Numbered from the stretch's first letter, positions 17,373 to 27,555 are shown. The stretch is DNA of 64,000 nucleotides from Salinimicrobium marinum (GCF_014651535.1 NZ_BMXB01000011.1:1-64000), one strand, 5' to 3'. Numbers and translations are program-made. The notes: generated by a model not told the origin, from the letters alone.

Positions 17373-18695
17373 CTATTCTACTTCCCTGGTCAACTCGGTG
17401 GAATTTCCTGCCTGAAGAACAATAACCTTATCCTCTTCGACAAAAAATTCAAGTTTTAAATCGGCAGGAGCATATTGAAATTTATTTTGTGCATATGCTT
17501 CCAGGGGAAAAGGAGGTTGGCCGGATCCCTGTCCCATCAATACACCCTCTTCAGCAAAAATGCTCAATTTTAGTGGAAATCCTTCACTGCTGTAGGTCCC
17601 GGTAAATTTCTCGAGCTCTTCTGCAGGAATATCAATGGTAGTAGCAAATTCCGGAATATCATAATTTTCCTCATAATATATACTCAGCACCCCACGCAAC
17701 ATATCATTTATCGAAAACTCCCCGGCATTCGAAAGATATGCTACGGAAAGCCCGTCTTCAGGATTATATATCGCGATAGATGAGAACCCGTCAATTCCTC
17801 CATCATGACCATAAAATATTTTATCAGCGAAAGGATAACTGAATAACCCAATTCCAAATTTGTTGGGCATGGCTTTCATTTCCTCCAGCATCTCAGGTTT
17901 TACCACTTCTCCACTGAATAGTGCCGTAAAAAACGTCGTTAAATCTGAAGGAGTCGAAACCACTCCTCCCGCACCCATTGGGATACTGGTATCTGTTTCA
18001 CTCGTCGGAATCCACTTTCCCTTTTTTCTATATGAAAAAGCTTCCGAATTTGCTGTATTTATTTTTCCGCCAAAGTAGGTGTTCTGCAGCTGTAACGGTG
18101 CTACTATTCTCTTCTCGAGGATGTCTTTCAATGAAGAACTATCAACATCTTCTGCAATGAAACTCAGCAGTACATAATTGGTATTGGAATATTCGTTTTT
18201 CTCTCCTGGTTTAGAAACTGTCCCATTTGCTATGAAAATTTCCAACAACTCTTCCTTTGTCTTTGATTCTTCCAGATATTCAAGATACTCTTTCTTGTTT
18301 GTGAAGTTGAACAGCCCACTCTGATGCCTTAGTAGGTCTTCTACAGTAATTTCGAAAGCATTGGGAATATCAGGAAAGAATTCTGCCAGTTTTGTATCCA
18401 GTTGTAATTTCCCTTCCTCCACCAGCTGCATTATTACAGCTGCCGTAAAGGTTTTGGAAATAGAACCTATCCTGAATTTCGTATTTTCCGTATTTCGAAC
18501 CTGGTTATCCAGATCGCTGAACCCGATGGAATTTTGGTAAATTATTTCCCCGTACTTCGAAATCGTGACACTTCCCATTCCTTTCTGGTTTTCTTCAACA
18601 ACAGCAAAAAGACTGTCCATTTTAGCCATATCAATATCCTGGGCAGATAAACTAAAAGCGATTAGAAATAAATTGCAAAAGATAATTTTTTTCAT
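17373..18695 (-). CDS. Secreted serine hydrolase, beta-lactamase / PBP4* family
   Basis: A 440-residue exported protein with a signal peptide ending near SLSAQ. The beta-lactamase-type catalytic motifs are present: SISK (Ser78, Lys81), YSN (Tyr169, Asn171) and a C-terminal HDG in FYGHDGGIDG in place of KTG. The first 330 residues are the beta-lactamase-related domain; the last 100 resemble a beta-barrel tail domain. Such proteins are usually peptidases or esterases and not resistance enzymes. It stands alone, ending just after the shared terminator. Confidence 0.85.
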   Translation of the reverse strand: MKKIIFCNLFLIAFSLSAQDIDMAKMDSLFAVVEENQKGMGSVTISKYGEIIYQNSIGFSDLDNQVRNTENTKFRIGSISKTFTAAVIMQLVEEGKLQLDTKLAEFFPDIPNAFEITVEDLLRHQSGLFNFTNKKEYLEYLEESKTKEELLEIFIANGTVSKPGEKNEYSNTNYVLLSFIAEDVDSSSLKDILEKRIVAPLQLQNTYFGGKINTANSEAFSYRKKGKWIPTSETDTSIPMGAGGVVSTPSDLTTFFTALFSGEVVKPEMLEEMKAMPNKFGIGLFSYPFADKIFYGHDGGIDGFSSIAIYNPEDGLSVAYLSNAGEFSINDMLRGVLSIYYEENYDIPEFATTIDIPAEELEKFTGTYSSEGFPLKLSIFAEEGVLMGQGSGQPPFPLEAYAQNKFQYAPADLKLEFFVEEDKVIVLQAGNSTELTREVE

Positions 18696-18811
18696 GATGA
18701 TGTTTTTGATTGATGAATTTTAAAAACTTCTTTCACGAATATATGCATAAAAAGGTATTATGCAATACAAAGTAATTAAAAATACTTAGCTTCTCTTCCT
18801 GCTGAATTTTG

Positions 18812-18838
18812 CTTCTCCTCTTTATTCAAGGGGAGAAG
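18812..18838. other. Intergenic hairpin without a T-tract
   Basis: A 9-bp stem containing CTTCTCC and GGAGAAG, with one G-T pair and a 9-base loop, between the ABC permease stop and the serine hydrolase start. It could slow polymerase downstream of the permease, but no T-run follows on either strand. The remaining gap 18696-18866 holds nothing else I can name. Confidence 0.35.
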
Positions 18839-18866
18839 TGCGAAGGAAAGGGGAGTCAGTGGGTTT

Positions 18867-20120
18867 TTACATCCCCGTCCTGATAGCTTCCACCGGATCC
18901 AGCTTGGATGCCGAAATCGCAGGAACAATTCCTGATATAAGTCCAATCACTGCCGAAACGGCTGTTCCTATAAACATATTCCACGGAGAAAGCACGAAGT
19001 CAAAATCCCCCGTAAATTGAGATGCCAGTTGTGCGATCACCCACACCAAAAAAAGTCCGATAAGCCCGCCTATGACGGCAAGAATAATAGCTTCAAACAA
19101 AAACTGAAACAGAATAAATTTATTTTTCGCCCCCAGGGATTTTTGAATTCCGATAAGGTTCGTTCGTTCTTTTACACTAACGAACATGATATTTGCAATT
19201 CCGAAGCCACCCACGAGCAGGGAGAATCCACTAATGACCAGTCCGATGAGATTCATTTGTCCGGTAATATTATCGATAAAATCGGCAAATCCCTGTAACT
19301 GATTCACAAAGAAATTATTCACGTCGTCGGGTCGCAATCCACGAAAATTACGCAACTGCTGGGTAAGAATTGCCATAAATTCTGCGTTGTCCACATCATC
19401 TTCAGGCTTAATAATTATTTGAGGAAAAGAGGATCTGTTGTTACTTCCGTAAATCCGGCGAACCACATTTACCGGTAAAAAAACGTTGGTATCATGACTT
19501 CCTCCAAACATACTTCCTCCCTGCTTTTCCAAAACACCTATCACGGTGAATTTTCTTCCGTAGAGCCGCACCCTTTTTCCCAAAGGATCGCTGCCCTCAA
19601 AGAGATTTTCTGCTACATCATGCCCCAGCACTAATACCGGGGCACCACTTACATCTTCTGCTTCATTATAAAATCTACCTTCCTCAAGTTGCAGGGCCTC
19701 AATATTATAATATTCGTGACTTACTGCACCAATTCCAACATTACTGGCAGATCGTCCCTCATAAGTAATGGATTCCGAAGGGACATTTAAGGAAAAAGAA
19801 GCTGCTTCAAGATCGGGCATTGTGCGGCTTAAATATTCGTATTCCTCATAAGAAACATCGGGAAATTGTTCTCTTTTCCATTGAGGGATTTCTGTCGGCC
19901 CAAAAGAAAACCTCATTATGATCATGGTACTATTGTCAAGAGAGCTAAGGCTGCCTTTAATTTCCCTCTCCAGTGAATCTACCGCAGCCAGTACCGCAAT
20001 AATGGAAAAAATCCCAATCGTTACCCCAAGCAGAGAAAGAATGGTTCTTAATTTATTATTTACCAGAGCGTTAATCGCAAAGAAAAAGCTCTCTTTAAGT
20101 ACCCTTAAATATATCAACAT
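18867..20120 (-). CDS. MacB/FtsX-type ABC transporter permease
   Basis: A 417-residue permease with one N-terminal helix (near 20-45), a large periplasmic MacB-like domain (near 50-270) and three C-terminal helices, the fold of mechanotransmission permeases. KLRTILSLLGVTIGIFSII, GFGIANIMFVSVKERTNLIG and the ending AISASKLDPVEAIRTGM are typical. These work with a separate ATPase and often an adaptor, to export peptides or act on envelope proteins. No ATPase gene is adjacent, so this is an orphan permease whose partner must be encoded elsewhere. Confidence 0.88.
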   Translation of the reverse strand: MLIYLRVLKESFFFAINALVNNKLRTILSLLGVTIGIFSIIAVLAAVDSLEREIKGSLSSLDNSTMIIMRFSFGPTEIPQWKREQFPDVSYEEYEYLSRTMPDLEAASFSLNVPSESITYEGRSASNVGIGAVSHEYYNIEALQLEEGRFYNEAEDVSGAPVLVLGHDVAENLFEGSDPLGKRVRLYGRKFTVIGVLEKQGGSMFGGSHDTNVFLPVNVVRRIYGSNNRSSFPQIIIKPEDDVDNAEFMAILTQQLRNFRGLRPDDVNNFFVNQLQGFADFIDNITGQMNLIGLVISGFSLLVGGFGIANIMFVSVKERTNLIGIQKSLGAKNKFILFQFLFEAIILAVIGGLIGLFLVWVIAQLASQFTGDFDFVLSPWNMFIGTAVSAVIGLISGIVPAISASKLDPVEAIRTGM

Positions 20121-20237
20121 AGTGAAGCAATGCTATATTTTTCAATCATTTAAGGATAAGACGTTTTCTTGTCTCATTCGTTACAAAATTTCTTTTAAAT
20201 AAAAGCGGCAGGCTTTAATATTTATGACTGAAATAAT

Positions 20238-20245
20238 TACTTTTG
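20238..20245 (+). promoter_or_regulatory. Candidate -7 box for purH
   Basis: Reads TACTTTTG, a full match to TAnnTTTG, 22 bases before the purH ATG. Confidence 0.55.
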
Positions 20246-20267
20246 CAACCTTAACAAAACCAACACA

Positions 20268-21800
20268 ATGAGCACTTTAAAATCGGCAAAATCTGCGTTA
20301 ATTTCCGTTTTCAGTAAAGAGGGGTTAGCCCCAATCGTCAAAAAACTTAATGAACTGGGAATCACCATTTACTCAACCGGTGGAACCGAAAAATTTATCA
20401 AAGAACAGGGAGTTTCTGTAATTCCTGTTGAAGATATCACTTCTTACCCCTCTATTCTTGGCGGGCGGGTTAAAACACTTCACCCTAAAGTTTTTGGAGG
20501 AATTTTGAACAGGCAGAGCAATGAAAATGATGTTGCCGAACTTCAGGAGTATGAAATACCACAAATAGATATTGTGATCGTAGATTTATATCCTTTTGAA
20601 AAGACAGTAGCTTCGGGTGCTTCAGATCAGGATATTATTGAAAAAATAGATATTGGCGGGATTTCTCTGATCCGTGCTGCTGCAAAGAATTTTGAGGATG
20701 TATTGTGTGTTTCTTCTGTAGAAGATTATTCAGAATTCCTGGAGCTTATTTCCGAAGGTAAAGGAGCAACCAGCCTGGAAGACCGAAAACGATTTGCAGC
20801 AAAAGCGTTTGGCGTTTCTTCGCATTACGATACCGCCATCTTTAATTACTTCAATAAAAATGAGGAAGAAGTAGTTTACAAGGAAAGCATTACTACCGGA
20901 AAAGAATTGCGTTACGGTGAAAACCCTCATCAAAAAGGATATTTCTTCGGAAATTTCGACGAGATGTTCGACAAGCTGCATGGAAAAGAATTATCATATA
21001 ACAATCTTTTAGATGTGGATGCTGCGGTTAACCTGATGGATGAATTCAAAGGAGAGGCTCCTACTTTTGCCATTTTAAAGCACAACAATGCCTGCGGACT
21101 CGCACAAAGGGAAACTCTTGCTCAGGCTTATGCCGATGCTTTGGCAGGGGATCCTGTTTCTGCTTTCGGCGGAATATTGATAAGCAATACCGAGATTGAT
21201 AAAGCTACTGCTGAACAGATCCACGATTTGTTCTGTGAGGTAGTGATCGCTCCTGCTTATTCTGATGAAGCACTGGAAACCCTAAAAGGAAAGAAAAACA
21301 GAATCATTTTAATTCAGAAAGAAACAGCACTTCCGAAGAAACAGGTAAGAACCTGCCTCAACGGAGTTTTGGTTCAGGATAAAGATCTAAAAACAGATTC
21401 TAAGCAAGATTTAACAACGGCGACCAACAATAAACCTACTTCACAGGAGTTATCTGACCTGTTGTTTGCTTCCAAAATCTGTAAGCACACAAAATCGAAT
21501 ACGATTGTACTGGTTAAGAACAGGCAGTTATGTGCCAGCGGGACAGGACAAACCTCGAGAGTAGATGCTTTAAATCAAAGCATTGTGAAAGCAAAGGCTT
21601 TTAATTTCGACCTGTCGGGAGCTGTAATGGCGAGTGACGCCTTTTTCCCATTCCCAGACTGTGTAGAAATTGCCGGAAATGCCGGAATTTCGGCTGTTAT
21701 CCAACCAGGAGGTTCAATAAAAGACCAGTTGAGTATTGACTATTGTAATGCAAATAATATTGCAATGGTGATGACGGGAACAAGACATTTTAAACATTAA
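20268..21800 (+). CDS. purH: Bifunctional AICAR transformylase / IMP cyclohydrolase
   Basis: Catalyses the last two steps of purine synthesis: AICAR + 10-formyl-THF to FAICAR, then ring closure to IMP. The N-terminal cyclohydrolase (MGS-like) domain shows ISVFSKEGL-type sequence, STGGT and GGRVKTLHPK. The C-terminal transformylase shows LRYGENPHQKG, LKHNNACG, and SDAFFPFPD with the final IQPGGSIKDQ. The 510-residue length is normal. It is the first gene before mreB, with a 40-bp gap, so read-through into the elongation operon is likely. Confidence 0.97.
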   Translation: MSTLKSAKSALISVFSKEGLAPIVKKLNELGITIYSTGGTEKFIKEQGVSVIPVEDITSYPSILGGRVKTLHPKVFGGILNRQSNENDVAELQEYEIPQIDIVIVDLYPFEKTVASGASDQDIIEKIDIGGISLIRAAAKNFEDVLCVSSVEDYSEFLELISEGKGATSLEDRKRFAAKAFGVSSHYDTAIFNYFNKNEEEVVYKESITTGKELRYGENPHQKGYFFGNFDEMFDKLHGKELSYNNLLDVDAAVNLMDEFKGEAPTFAILKHNNACGLAQRETLAQAYADALAGDPVSAFGGILISNTEIDKATAEQIHDLFCEVVIAPAYSDEALETLKGKKNRIILIQKETALPKKQVRTCLNGVLVQDKDLKTDSKQDLTTATNNKPTSQELSDLLFASKICKHTKSNTIVLVKNRQLCASGTGQTSRVDALNQSIVKAKAFNFDLSGAVMASDAFFPFPDCVEIAGNAGISAVIQPGGSIKDQLSIDYCNANNIAMVMTGTRHFKH

Positions 21801-21840
21801 TTTTACTACATTTACCAAACTTCACACCAATTGATTTACT

Positions 21841-22869
21841 ATGGGATTTTTTGATTTTCTCACTGAAGAAATAGCTATAGATCTGGGTACTGCAAACACC
21901 CTTATCATCCACAATGACAAAGTAGTGGTTGACAGCCCTTCTATTGTTGCCAGGCACCGCACTACAGGCAAAATTATCGCCGTAGGAAAGGAAGCGGCTA
22001 TGATGCAGGGAAAAACACACGAAAACATTAAAACCATACGTCCCTTAAAAGACGGAGTTATAGCCGATTTTGATGCCAGTGAGAAGATGCTCACGATGTT
22101 CATTAAAGAGATCCCTGCACTTAAAAAGAAAATGTTCACTCCTGCGCTTCGGATGGTGATTTGTATCCCTTCTGGAATTACAGAAGTGGAGATGCGTGCG
22201 GTAAAGGAAAGTGCAGAACGCGTAAATGGTAAAGAAGTATATCTTATCCACGAACCTATGGCTGCGGCTATTGGAATTGGAGTTGATATCATGCAGCCTA
22301 AAGGAAACATGATCGTGGATATAGGTGGTGGTACTACCGAAATTGCCGTGATCGCCCTTGGGGGTATTGTGTGTGACAAATCGATCAAAATTGCCGGTGA
22401 TGTTTTCACCAACGATATTGTATATTATATGCGTACGCAGCACAACCTTTACGTAGGGGAGCGTACTGCGGAAAAAATTAAGATCCAGATTGGTGCTGCA
22501 ACCGAAGACCTGGAAGTTCCGCCAGACGAAATGAGCGTTCAGGGTCGGGATCTTTTGACAGGAAAACCAAAGCAGGTAAATATTTCCTACCGGGAAATAG
22601 CCAAGGCTCTGGACAAATCTATTTTACGAATTGAAGACGCGGTGATGGAAACCCTGTCTCAAACCCCGCCGGAACTGGCAGCAGATATCTACAATACCGG
22701 AATTTACCTTGCGGGTGGTGGATCTATGCTTCGTGGGCTGGACAAACGTTTATCACAAAAAACAGATCTTCCCGTTTATATCGCAGAAGACCCGTTAAGG
22801 GCTGTAGTACGTGGAACAGGAATTTGCCTGAAGACTTTAAATCGTTACAAAGGCATCCTGATAAAGTAG
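21841..22869 (+). CDS. mreB: Rod shape-determining actin homologue MreB
   Basis: Cytosolic actin-like ATPase that guides lateral wall synthesis. It begins with a short amphipathic membrane-binding segment (MGFFDFLTEE), followed by phosphate-1 IDLGTANTLI, phosphate-2 IVDIGGGTTEIAVI and adenosine motif GIYLAGGGSMLRGLD. The 342-residue length is standard. It leads mreC, mreD, mrdA and rodA. Confidence 0.97.
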   Translation: MGFFDFLTEEIAIDLGTANTLIIHNDKVVVDSPSIVARHRTTGKIIAVGKEAAMMQGKTHENIKTIRPLKDGVIADFDASEKMLTMFIKEIPALKKKMFTPALRMVICIPSGITEVEMRAVKESAERVNGKEVYLIHEPMAAAIGIGVDIMQPKGNMIVDIGGGTTEIAVIALGGIVCDKSIKIAGDVFTNDIVYYMRTQHNLYVGERTAEKIKIQIGAATEDLEVPPDEMSVQGRDLLTGKPKQVNISYREIAKALDKSILRIEDAVMETLSQTPPELAADIYNTGIYLAGGGSMLRGLDKRLSQKTDLPVYIAEDPLRAVVRGTGICLKTLNRYKGILIK

Positions 22870-22873
22870 GAGG
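22868..22873 (+). promoter_or_regulatory. Perfect Shine-Dalgarno sequence before mreC
   Basis: AGGAGG stands 6 bases before the mreC ATG and overlaps the mreB stop region. Canonical sites like this are rare in Bacteroidetes and in this window. It supports the start at 22880. Confidence 0.6.
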
Positions 22874-22879
22874 AATTTT

Positions 22880-23713
22880 ATGCAGCAAATTTTTAATTTT
22901 CTTATCCGTAATAAGAATACGATCATTTTCTTATTGCTGCTCGTGTTTTCCATATTTTTAACCATACAATCCCACTCCTACCAGAAATCCAAATTCATAA
23001 GTTCTGCTAACTTCTTAACAGGAGGAATTTACAGCTGGACGAGTGATATCAATTCCTATTTTCATCTGGAAGAATATAATCAAAGACTACTGGAAGAGAA
23101 CAAACAGTTACGGGCCAAAATGGCAAATCTGGATGATACGCTCAACACAATGGATATATTGAAGATTTCGGATTCGTTGTATAATGAAACCTACACCTAT
23201 AGAACAGCGGCAGTCATTAATAACAATTACGCAAGAATAGACAACTACCTTACTCTGGACAAAGGAAGGAAAGCAGGCATATCAAAGGATATGGGAGTAG
23301 TGACCAGTCAGGGAATCGTAGGTATCGTGGAAAATGTTTCCAGAAATTATGCTACTGTGATCTCCATTCTTAATTCAAATTCCCGAATCAATGCCCAGCT
23401 GAAGAAATCAAACCATTTCGGATCTTTGGTCTGGAATGGAGAAGATCCCAACATTGCGCAGCTAACCGATGTACCCAGTCAGGCTCGCGTAGCAGAAGGA
23501 GATACCATTATGACGGGAGGACGATCTTTAATTTTTCCCAAAGGAATTCCTATTGGAACCATTGAGGAATTTTCGCTTAACCCCAACCAGAGTTATTATA
23601 ATATCAATGTTAGATTGTTTAATGACATGACCAACATTGGTTATGTATATGTAATTAACCACAACAAGAAAGAAGAGATCAGAGAACTGGAAAATACCAC
23701 GAACGATGAATAA
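22880..23713 (+). CDS. mreC: Rod shape-determining protein MreC
   Basis: A 277-residue bitopic inner-membrane protein with one N-terminal helix (near 14-30), a coiled coil (near 70-95) and the periplasmic beta domain. DNYLTLDKGRKAGISKDMGVV and IVGIVENVSRNYATV are the family's signature region. It couples MreB to PBP2 in the elongasome. It ends 8 bp inside mreD. Confidence 0.94.
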   Translation: MQQIFNFLIRNKNTIIFLLLLVFSIFLTIQSHSYQKSKFISSANFLTGGIYSWTSDINSYFHLEEYNQRLLEENKQLRAKMANLDDTLNTMDILKISDSLYNETYTYRTAAVINNNYARIDNYLTLDKGRKAGISKDMGVVTSQGIVGIVENVSRNYATVISILNSNSRINAQLKKSNHFGSLVWNGEDPNIAQLTDVPSQARVAEGDTIMTGGRSLIFPKGIPIGTIEEFSLNPNQSYYNINVRLFNDMTNIGYVYVINHNKKEEIRELENTTNDE

Positions 23714-24212
23714 TGTAGTCATTTCAAATACACTGCGATTCATATTCCTGATCCTGCTCCAGGTATTACTACTAAATAACATAAACTTCCTGGGATATGT
23801 TAATCCCTACCTGTACTTATTATTTATCCTATTGTTTCCATTCAATGCCAGCCAGACCTTACTCCTGTTCCTTAGTTTTTTATTAGGTCTGGGTGTGGAT
23901 CTTTTTGAGGACAGCGGGGGAATAAATGCTGCGGCATGCCTGGTGGTAGCATACATTAGACCCGCAATTCTCAGGTTTTCTTTTGGAGTGAGTTACGACT
24001 ATCAGACAATAAAGTTTTCAAGCACCCCGTTAGGTTCAAGGATAAGCTATATTGCTATCATAGTTTTTGTGCATCACCTAATATTATTTTCACTGGAGAT
24101 CTTCAGTTTTGCACATTTGTTGCTGCTATTAAAGAAAACTTTGTATTCGGGCATATTCTCCGTAATACTAATATTTCTAAGCCTGGCATTATTCAGTAGA
24201 AAACCGAAATGA
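23706..24212 (+). CDS. mreD: Rod shape-determining protein MreD
   Basis: A 168-residue hydrophobic protein with about five membrane segments. NPYLYLLFILLFPF and LGLGVDLFEDSGGINAAA match the MreD pattern. It overlaps mreC by 8 bp and mrdA by 4 bp (ATGA), so the genes are translationally coupled. Confidence 0.92.
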   Translation: MNNVVISNTLRFIFLILLQVLLLNNINFLGYVNPYLYLLFILLFPFNASQTLLLFLSFLLGLGVDLFEDSGGINAAACLVVAYIRPAILRFSFGVSYDYQTIKFSSTPLGSRISYIAIIVFVHHLILFSLEIFSFAHLLLLLKKTLYSGIFSVILIFLSLALFSRKPK

Positions 24213-26077
24213 GGAAAATTTTATTATTTATTATTATTATCACCACCGGGTTACTTTTTATTGCCCGGGTTTTCTATCTCCAGATCATGGACACCTCCTT
24301 CGTGGGCCGATCAGAAAACAATGCGGTAAAAGTAGTTTATGATTATCCGCAGCGGGGATTTATTTATGACAGGAACGGGGAGCTACTGGTTTCCAATCAG
24401 CCTTCGTATGATGTCATGGTAATCCCGCGAAATGTAAAACCTTTCGACACTACAGAGTTCTGCTCTATTTTAAATATTACTCCCGAAAATCTTGCAAAAC
24501 GACTGGATAAAGCAAAAATCTTTTCCCCAAGACTACCATCGGTAGTTGTACCTCAGCTCACCAAGAGCGAGTATGCCTATTTGCAGGAAAAAATGAGAAA
24601 GTATGAAGGTTTCTATATTCAGAAGCGCTCGCTTAGGGATTACCATACAGAAAACGGCTCAAATGTGCTGGGATTCATTTCTGAAGTAAACCAGAGAAAA
24701 GTAAATGAAGACCCTTATTATCTTTCAGGGGATTTGATAGGACTTCAGGGGATCGAAGGATATTATGAAGAATTACTCCGCGGGGTGAAGGGAGTAAAAT
24801 ATATTCAGAAAGACAGGTTCAACAAAGACATTGGTCCTTACAAAGATGGAATTTTCGACACCCTTCCGAAGAAAGGAAAAGATCTTACCATTACCATTGA
24901 CGCAGAACTTCAAAAGTATGGAGAACTTTTGATGGAAAATAAACGCGGTGGAATCGTGGCTATAGAACCGGCTACAGGGGAAATCCTGGCCCTTATCACA
25001 GCTCCCAGTTATGACCCGGCAAGACTCGTGGGCAGGCAACGTTCAAAAAATTACACAGAGCTGTATTATGACTCCATAGCAAAGCCATTGTACGATCGGG
25101 GATTACTGGCAGAATATCCTCCGGGATCTCCATTCAAGACGATTAACGCGCTTATAGGCCTTCAGGAAGGAGTAGTGGATACAGATGATCGTTTCCACTG
25201 TAACCACGGATATTTCTATGGCCGCGGAAGAAGGCTCGGATGCCATGCACATGCCAGTCCGTTGGATATGGTACCAGGAATTGCCCAGTCCTGTAATGCT
25301 TATTTTGCCAATGTATACCGAAGGATCATTGAAAAATATCCTACTCCGCAGGAAGGAATGGAAGCCTGGTCAAATCATCTAAAGAGTTTCGGACTTGGAG
25401 ACTATCTGGGATCTGATCTTTCCACCGGCCGCCCCGGAAAAGTACCTACGGCAGAATATTATAACAAGATCTATAATTATCCAACTTACAAATGGTATTC
25501 TACCGCTACTATCTCAAATGCCATTGGGCAGGGAGAGATCCTTACTACCCCAATACAGCTGGCTAACATGACAGCCATCATTGCCAATAAAGGCTGGTAT
25601 TATACCCCCCATATTTTGAAGGAAGTAGAGGGAAAACCTATTAAAGAAAAACAATACACAGAAAAAAATTATACCACCATAGAACCCGAGCATTTTGGAC
25701 CTGTAATAGAAGGAATGCACCAGGTTTATAAAAGTGGTACTGCATCTGCTTTAAGAATTCCAGACATTGAAATAGGCGGAAAAACCGGAACTGCAGAGAA
25801 TTTTACTAGGATCAACGGTAAACGGATGCAACTTACAGATCATTCTATTTTTGTGGCTTTTGCACCTGTTGAAAATCCGAAAATTGCACTGGCCGTGTTT
25901 GTAGAAAACGGATATTGGGGTGGTCGTTACGCCGGTAGAATTGCAGGATTGATGATCGAAAAATATCTTAAAGGAGAGATCACCCGCACCGATATGGAAG
26001 ACTGGATCCTTACTCACAGTCTTGAAGATGAATATGCAAAACCTCTTTCGGGAGAACCCTTTAAAATCAACCAGTAA
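24209..26077 (+). CDS. mrdA: Penicillin-binding protein 2 (elongation transpeptidase)
   Basis: A 622-residue class B PBP that cross-links peptidoglycan during elongation. An N-terminal membrane anchor is followed by the dimerisation region (RGFIYDRNGELLVSNQPSYD) and the transpeptidase domain. The catalytic motifs are PPGSPFKTI (S-x-x-K), SCN in AQSCNAYFA, and KTG in GGKTGTAENF. It is paired with rodA, which starts 2 bp downstream. Confidence 0.96.
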   Translation: MRKILLFIIIITTGLLFIARVFYLQIMDTSFVGRSENNAVKVVYDYPQRGFIYDRNGELLVSNQPSYDVMVIPRNVKPFDTTEFCSILNITPENLAKRLDKAKIFSPRLPSVVVPQLTKSEYAYLQEKMRKYEGFYIQKRSLRDYHTENGSNVLGFISEVNQRKVNEDPYYLSGDLIGLQGIEGYYEELLRGVKGVKYIQKDRFNKDIGPYKDGIFDTLPKKGKDLTITIDAELQKYGELLMENKRGGIVAIEPATGEILALITAPSYDPARLVGRQRSKNYTELYYDSIAKPLYDRGLLAEYPPGSPFKTINALIGLQEGVVDTDDRFHCNHGYFYGRGRRLGCHAHASPLDMVPGIAQSCNAYFANVYRRIIEKYPTPQEGMEAWSNHLKSFGLGDYLGSDLSTGRPGKVPTAEYYNKIYNYPTYKWYSTATISNAIGQGEILTTPIQLANMTAIIANKGWYYTPHILKEVEGKPIKEKQYTEKNYTTIEPEHFGPVIEGMHQVYKSGTASALRIPDIEIGGKTGTAENFTRINGKRMQLTDHSIFVAFAPVENPKIALAVFVENGYWGGRYAGRIAGLMIEKYLKGEITRTDMEDWILTHSLEDEYAKPLSGEPFKINQ

Positions 26078-26079
26078 AA

Positions 26080-27330
26080 ATGTCGAAATCTATTTCCAAT
26101 TTTGACTGGATCTCTATTGCCTTATATCTTTTACTGGTTGCCATAGGCTGGGTGAACATTTACTCTGCATCCCTTAGTGATGTTTCCACCTCTTTTTTTG
26201 ATACTAGCCAGGTTTACGGAAAACAGCTAGTATGGATCATCCTGAGTATTTTCCTTATAATTTTGCTGTTATCAATTGAAGCAAAATTTTATGAACGTTT
26301 TGCCAGTGTTTTTTATGTGGTCTCGCTCATTTCGATCATAGGCCTCTTTTTCTTCGGAAAAACCATTAACGGCGCAACTTCCTGGTACCAAATTGGCGGC
26401 TTTACCCTTCAACCGGCAGAATTCGCAAAAGTGGCTACCGCTCTGGCCCTGGCAAAATATGTGAGTGACATACAAACTGATATCCGAAATTTAAACGGAC
26501 AGTTCAAAGCCTTTATAATTATTATTTTGCCAGCCCTGATCATTCTACCGCAACCCGATGCAGGAAGCGCCCTAGTTTACTCCGCATTCTTTTTTCCGCT
26601 TTACAGGGAAGGCCTTTCGGGAGTTTATCTGGTGGTAGGGCTCTCTTCCATAGTAGTGTTTGTCTTAACCCTCTTATTTGGACCTCTGTGGATCTCTGTC
26701 GGTGTAATAGTACTCGCGCTGCTAGCTTATTTTCTTCAGAAGAAGAAGAAACCCGGCATGATCGCGTATATTGGAATAATAATTACGGCCATCGCCTTAT
26801 CTTTTTCGGTAGATTACATATTCGAAAATATCTTTGAACAGCGTCACAGAGACCGGTTTAACATCGTTCTGGGCAAAGAAGTTGACAGCCGTGGAATTGG
26901 GTACAATACCAATCAAAGTGAAATAGCCATTGGAAGCGGCAGCTGGTTTGGTAAAGGCTGGACAGAGGGAACACAGACCAAAGGAAACTTTGTGCCCGAA
27001 CAACACACAGATTATATTTTTAGCACCGTTGGCGAAGAATGGGGTTTTGTAGGCAGTAGTGTAGTTCTCATTTTATTTACCTTCCTGATGCTCCGGATCC
27101 TGTATTTGGCCGAAAGGCAGAAATCACAATTCAACCGCGTTTACGGTTACAGTGTAGCAGGGATTCTCTTTATACACTTTTTTGTAAATATTGGGATGGT
27201 TATAGGAGTACTGCCTACCGTGGGAATTCCGTTACCTTTTTTTAGTTACGGAGGTTCCAGTTTATGGGCTTTCACCATTCTTCTTTTCATTTTTATAAAG
27301 CTGGACAGCGAAAGAATGTCTTTCTGGTAA
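26080..27330 (+). CDS. rodA: Peptidoglycan glycosyltransferase RodA
   Basis: A 416-residue SEDS-family polytopic protein that polymerises lipid II together with PBP2. About ten helices are visible. Family motifs include FTLQPAEFAKVA, LPQPDAGSALVY, FVPEQHTDYIFSTVGEEWGF and FFSYGGSSLW. It is the last gene of the operon. Confidence 0.96.
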   Translation: MSKSISNFDWISIALYLLLVAIGWVNIYSASLSDVSTSFFDTSQVYGKQLVWIILSIFLIILLLSIEAKFYERFASVFYVVSLISIIGLFFFGKTINGATSWYQIGGFTLQPAEFAKVATALALAKYVSDIQTDIRNLNGQFKAFIIIILPALIILPQPDAGSALVYSAFFFPLYREGLSGVYLVVGLSSIVVFVLTLLFGPLWISVGVIVLALLAYFLQKKKKPGMIAYIGIIITAIALSFSVDYIFENIFEQRHRDRFNIVLGKEVDSRGIGYNTNQSEIAIGSGSWFGKGWTEGTQTKGNFVPEQHTDYIFSTVGEEWGFVGSSVVLILFTFLMLRILYLAERQKSQFNRVYGYSVAGILFIHFFVNIGMVIGVLPTVGIPLPFFSYGGSSLWAFTILLFIFIKLDSERMSFW

Positions 27331-27555
27331 GCAAATTAATATTCTGCCTTCCTTAAGGCCCTCAGATAAATTACCTAAAATAATCCATTTACTTCAGAAA
27401 TTTTATGCTGTTGATTCCTAACATGGGAATGGTTCTGTTGTCTCCTCTTTCGGACTTTCTATTAAATGGATCAGCCTCACAACATGAAGGTCTGAAATTA
27501 ATATGATATAGTATTAGATTTCCTTAAAAAATTAAATTAAAGCACCAATATAAAA

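Noticed and set aside
17373-18695. True antibiotic-resistance beta-lactamase
   Set aside because: The KTG box is replaced by HDG and a C-terminal extension is present; this fits serine hydrolases of the PBP4*/esterase type better.
27331-27555. Possible 33-codon peptide after rodA
   Set aside because: No start signal, no similarity and no conservation evidence.
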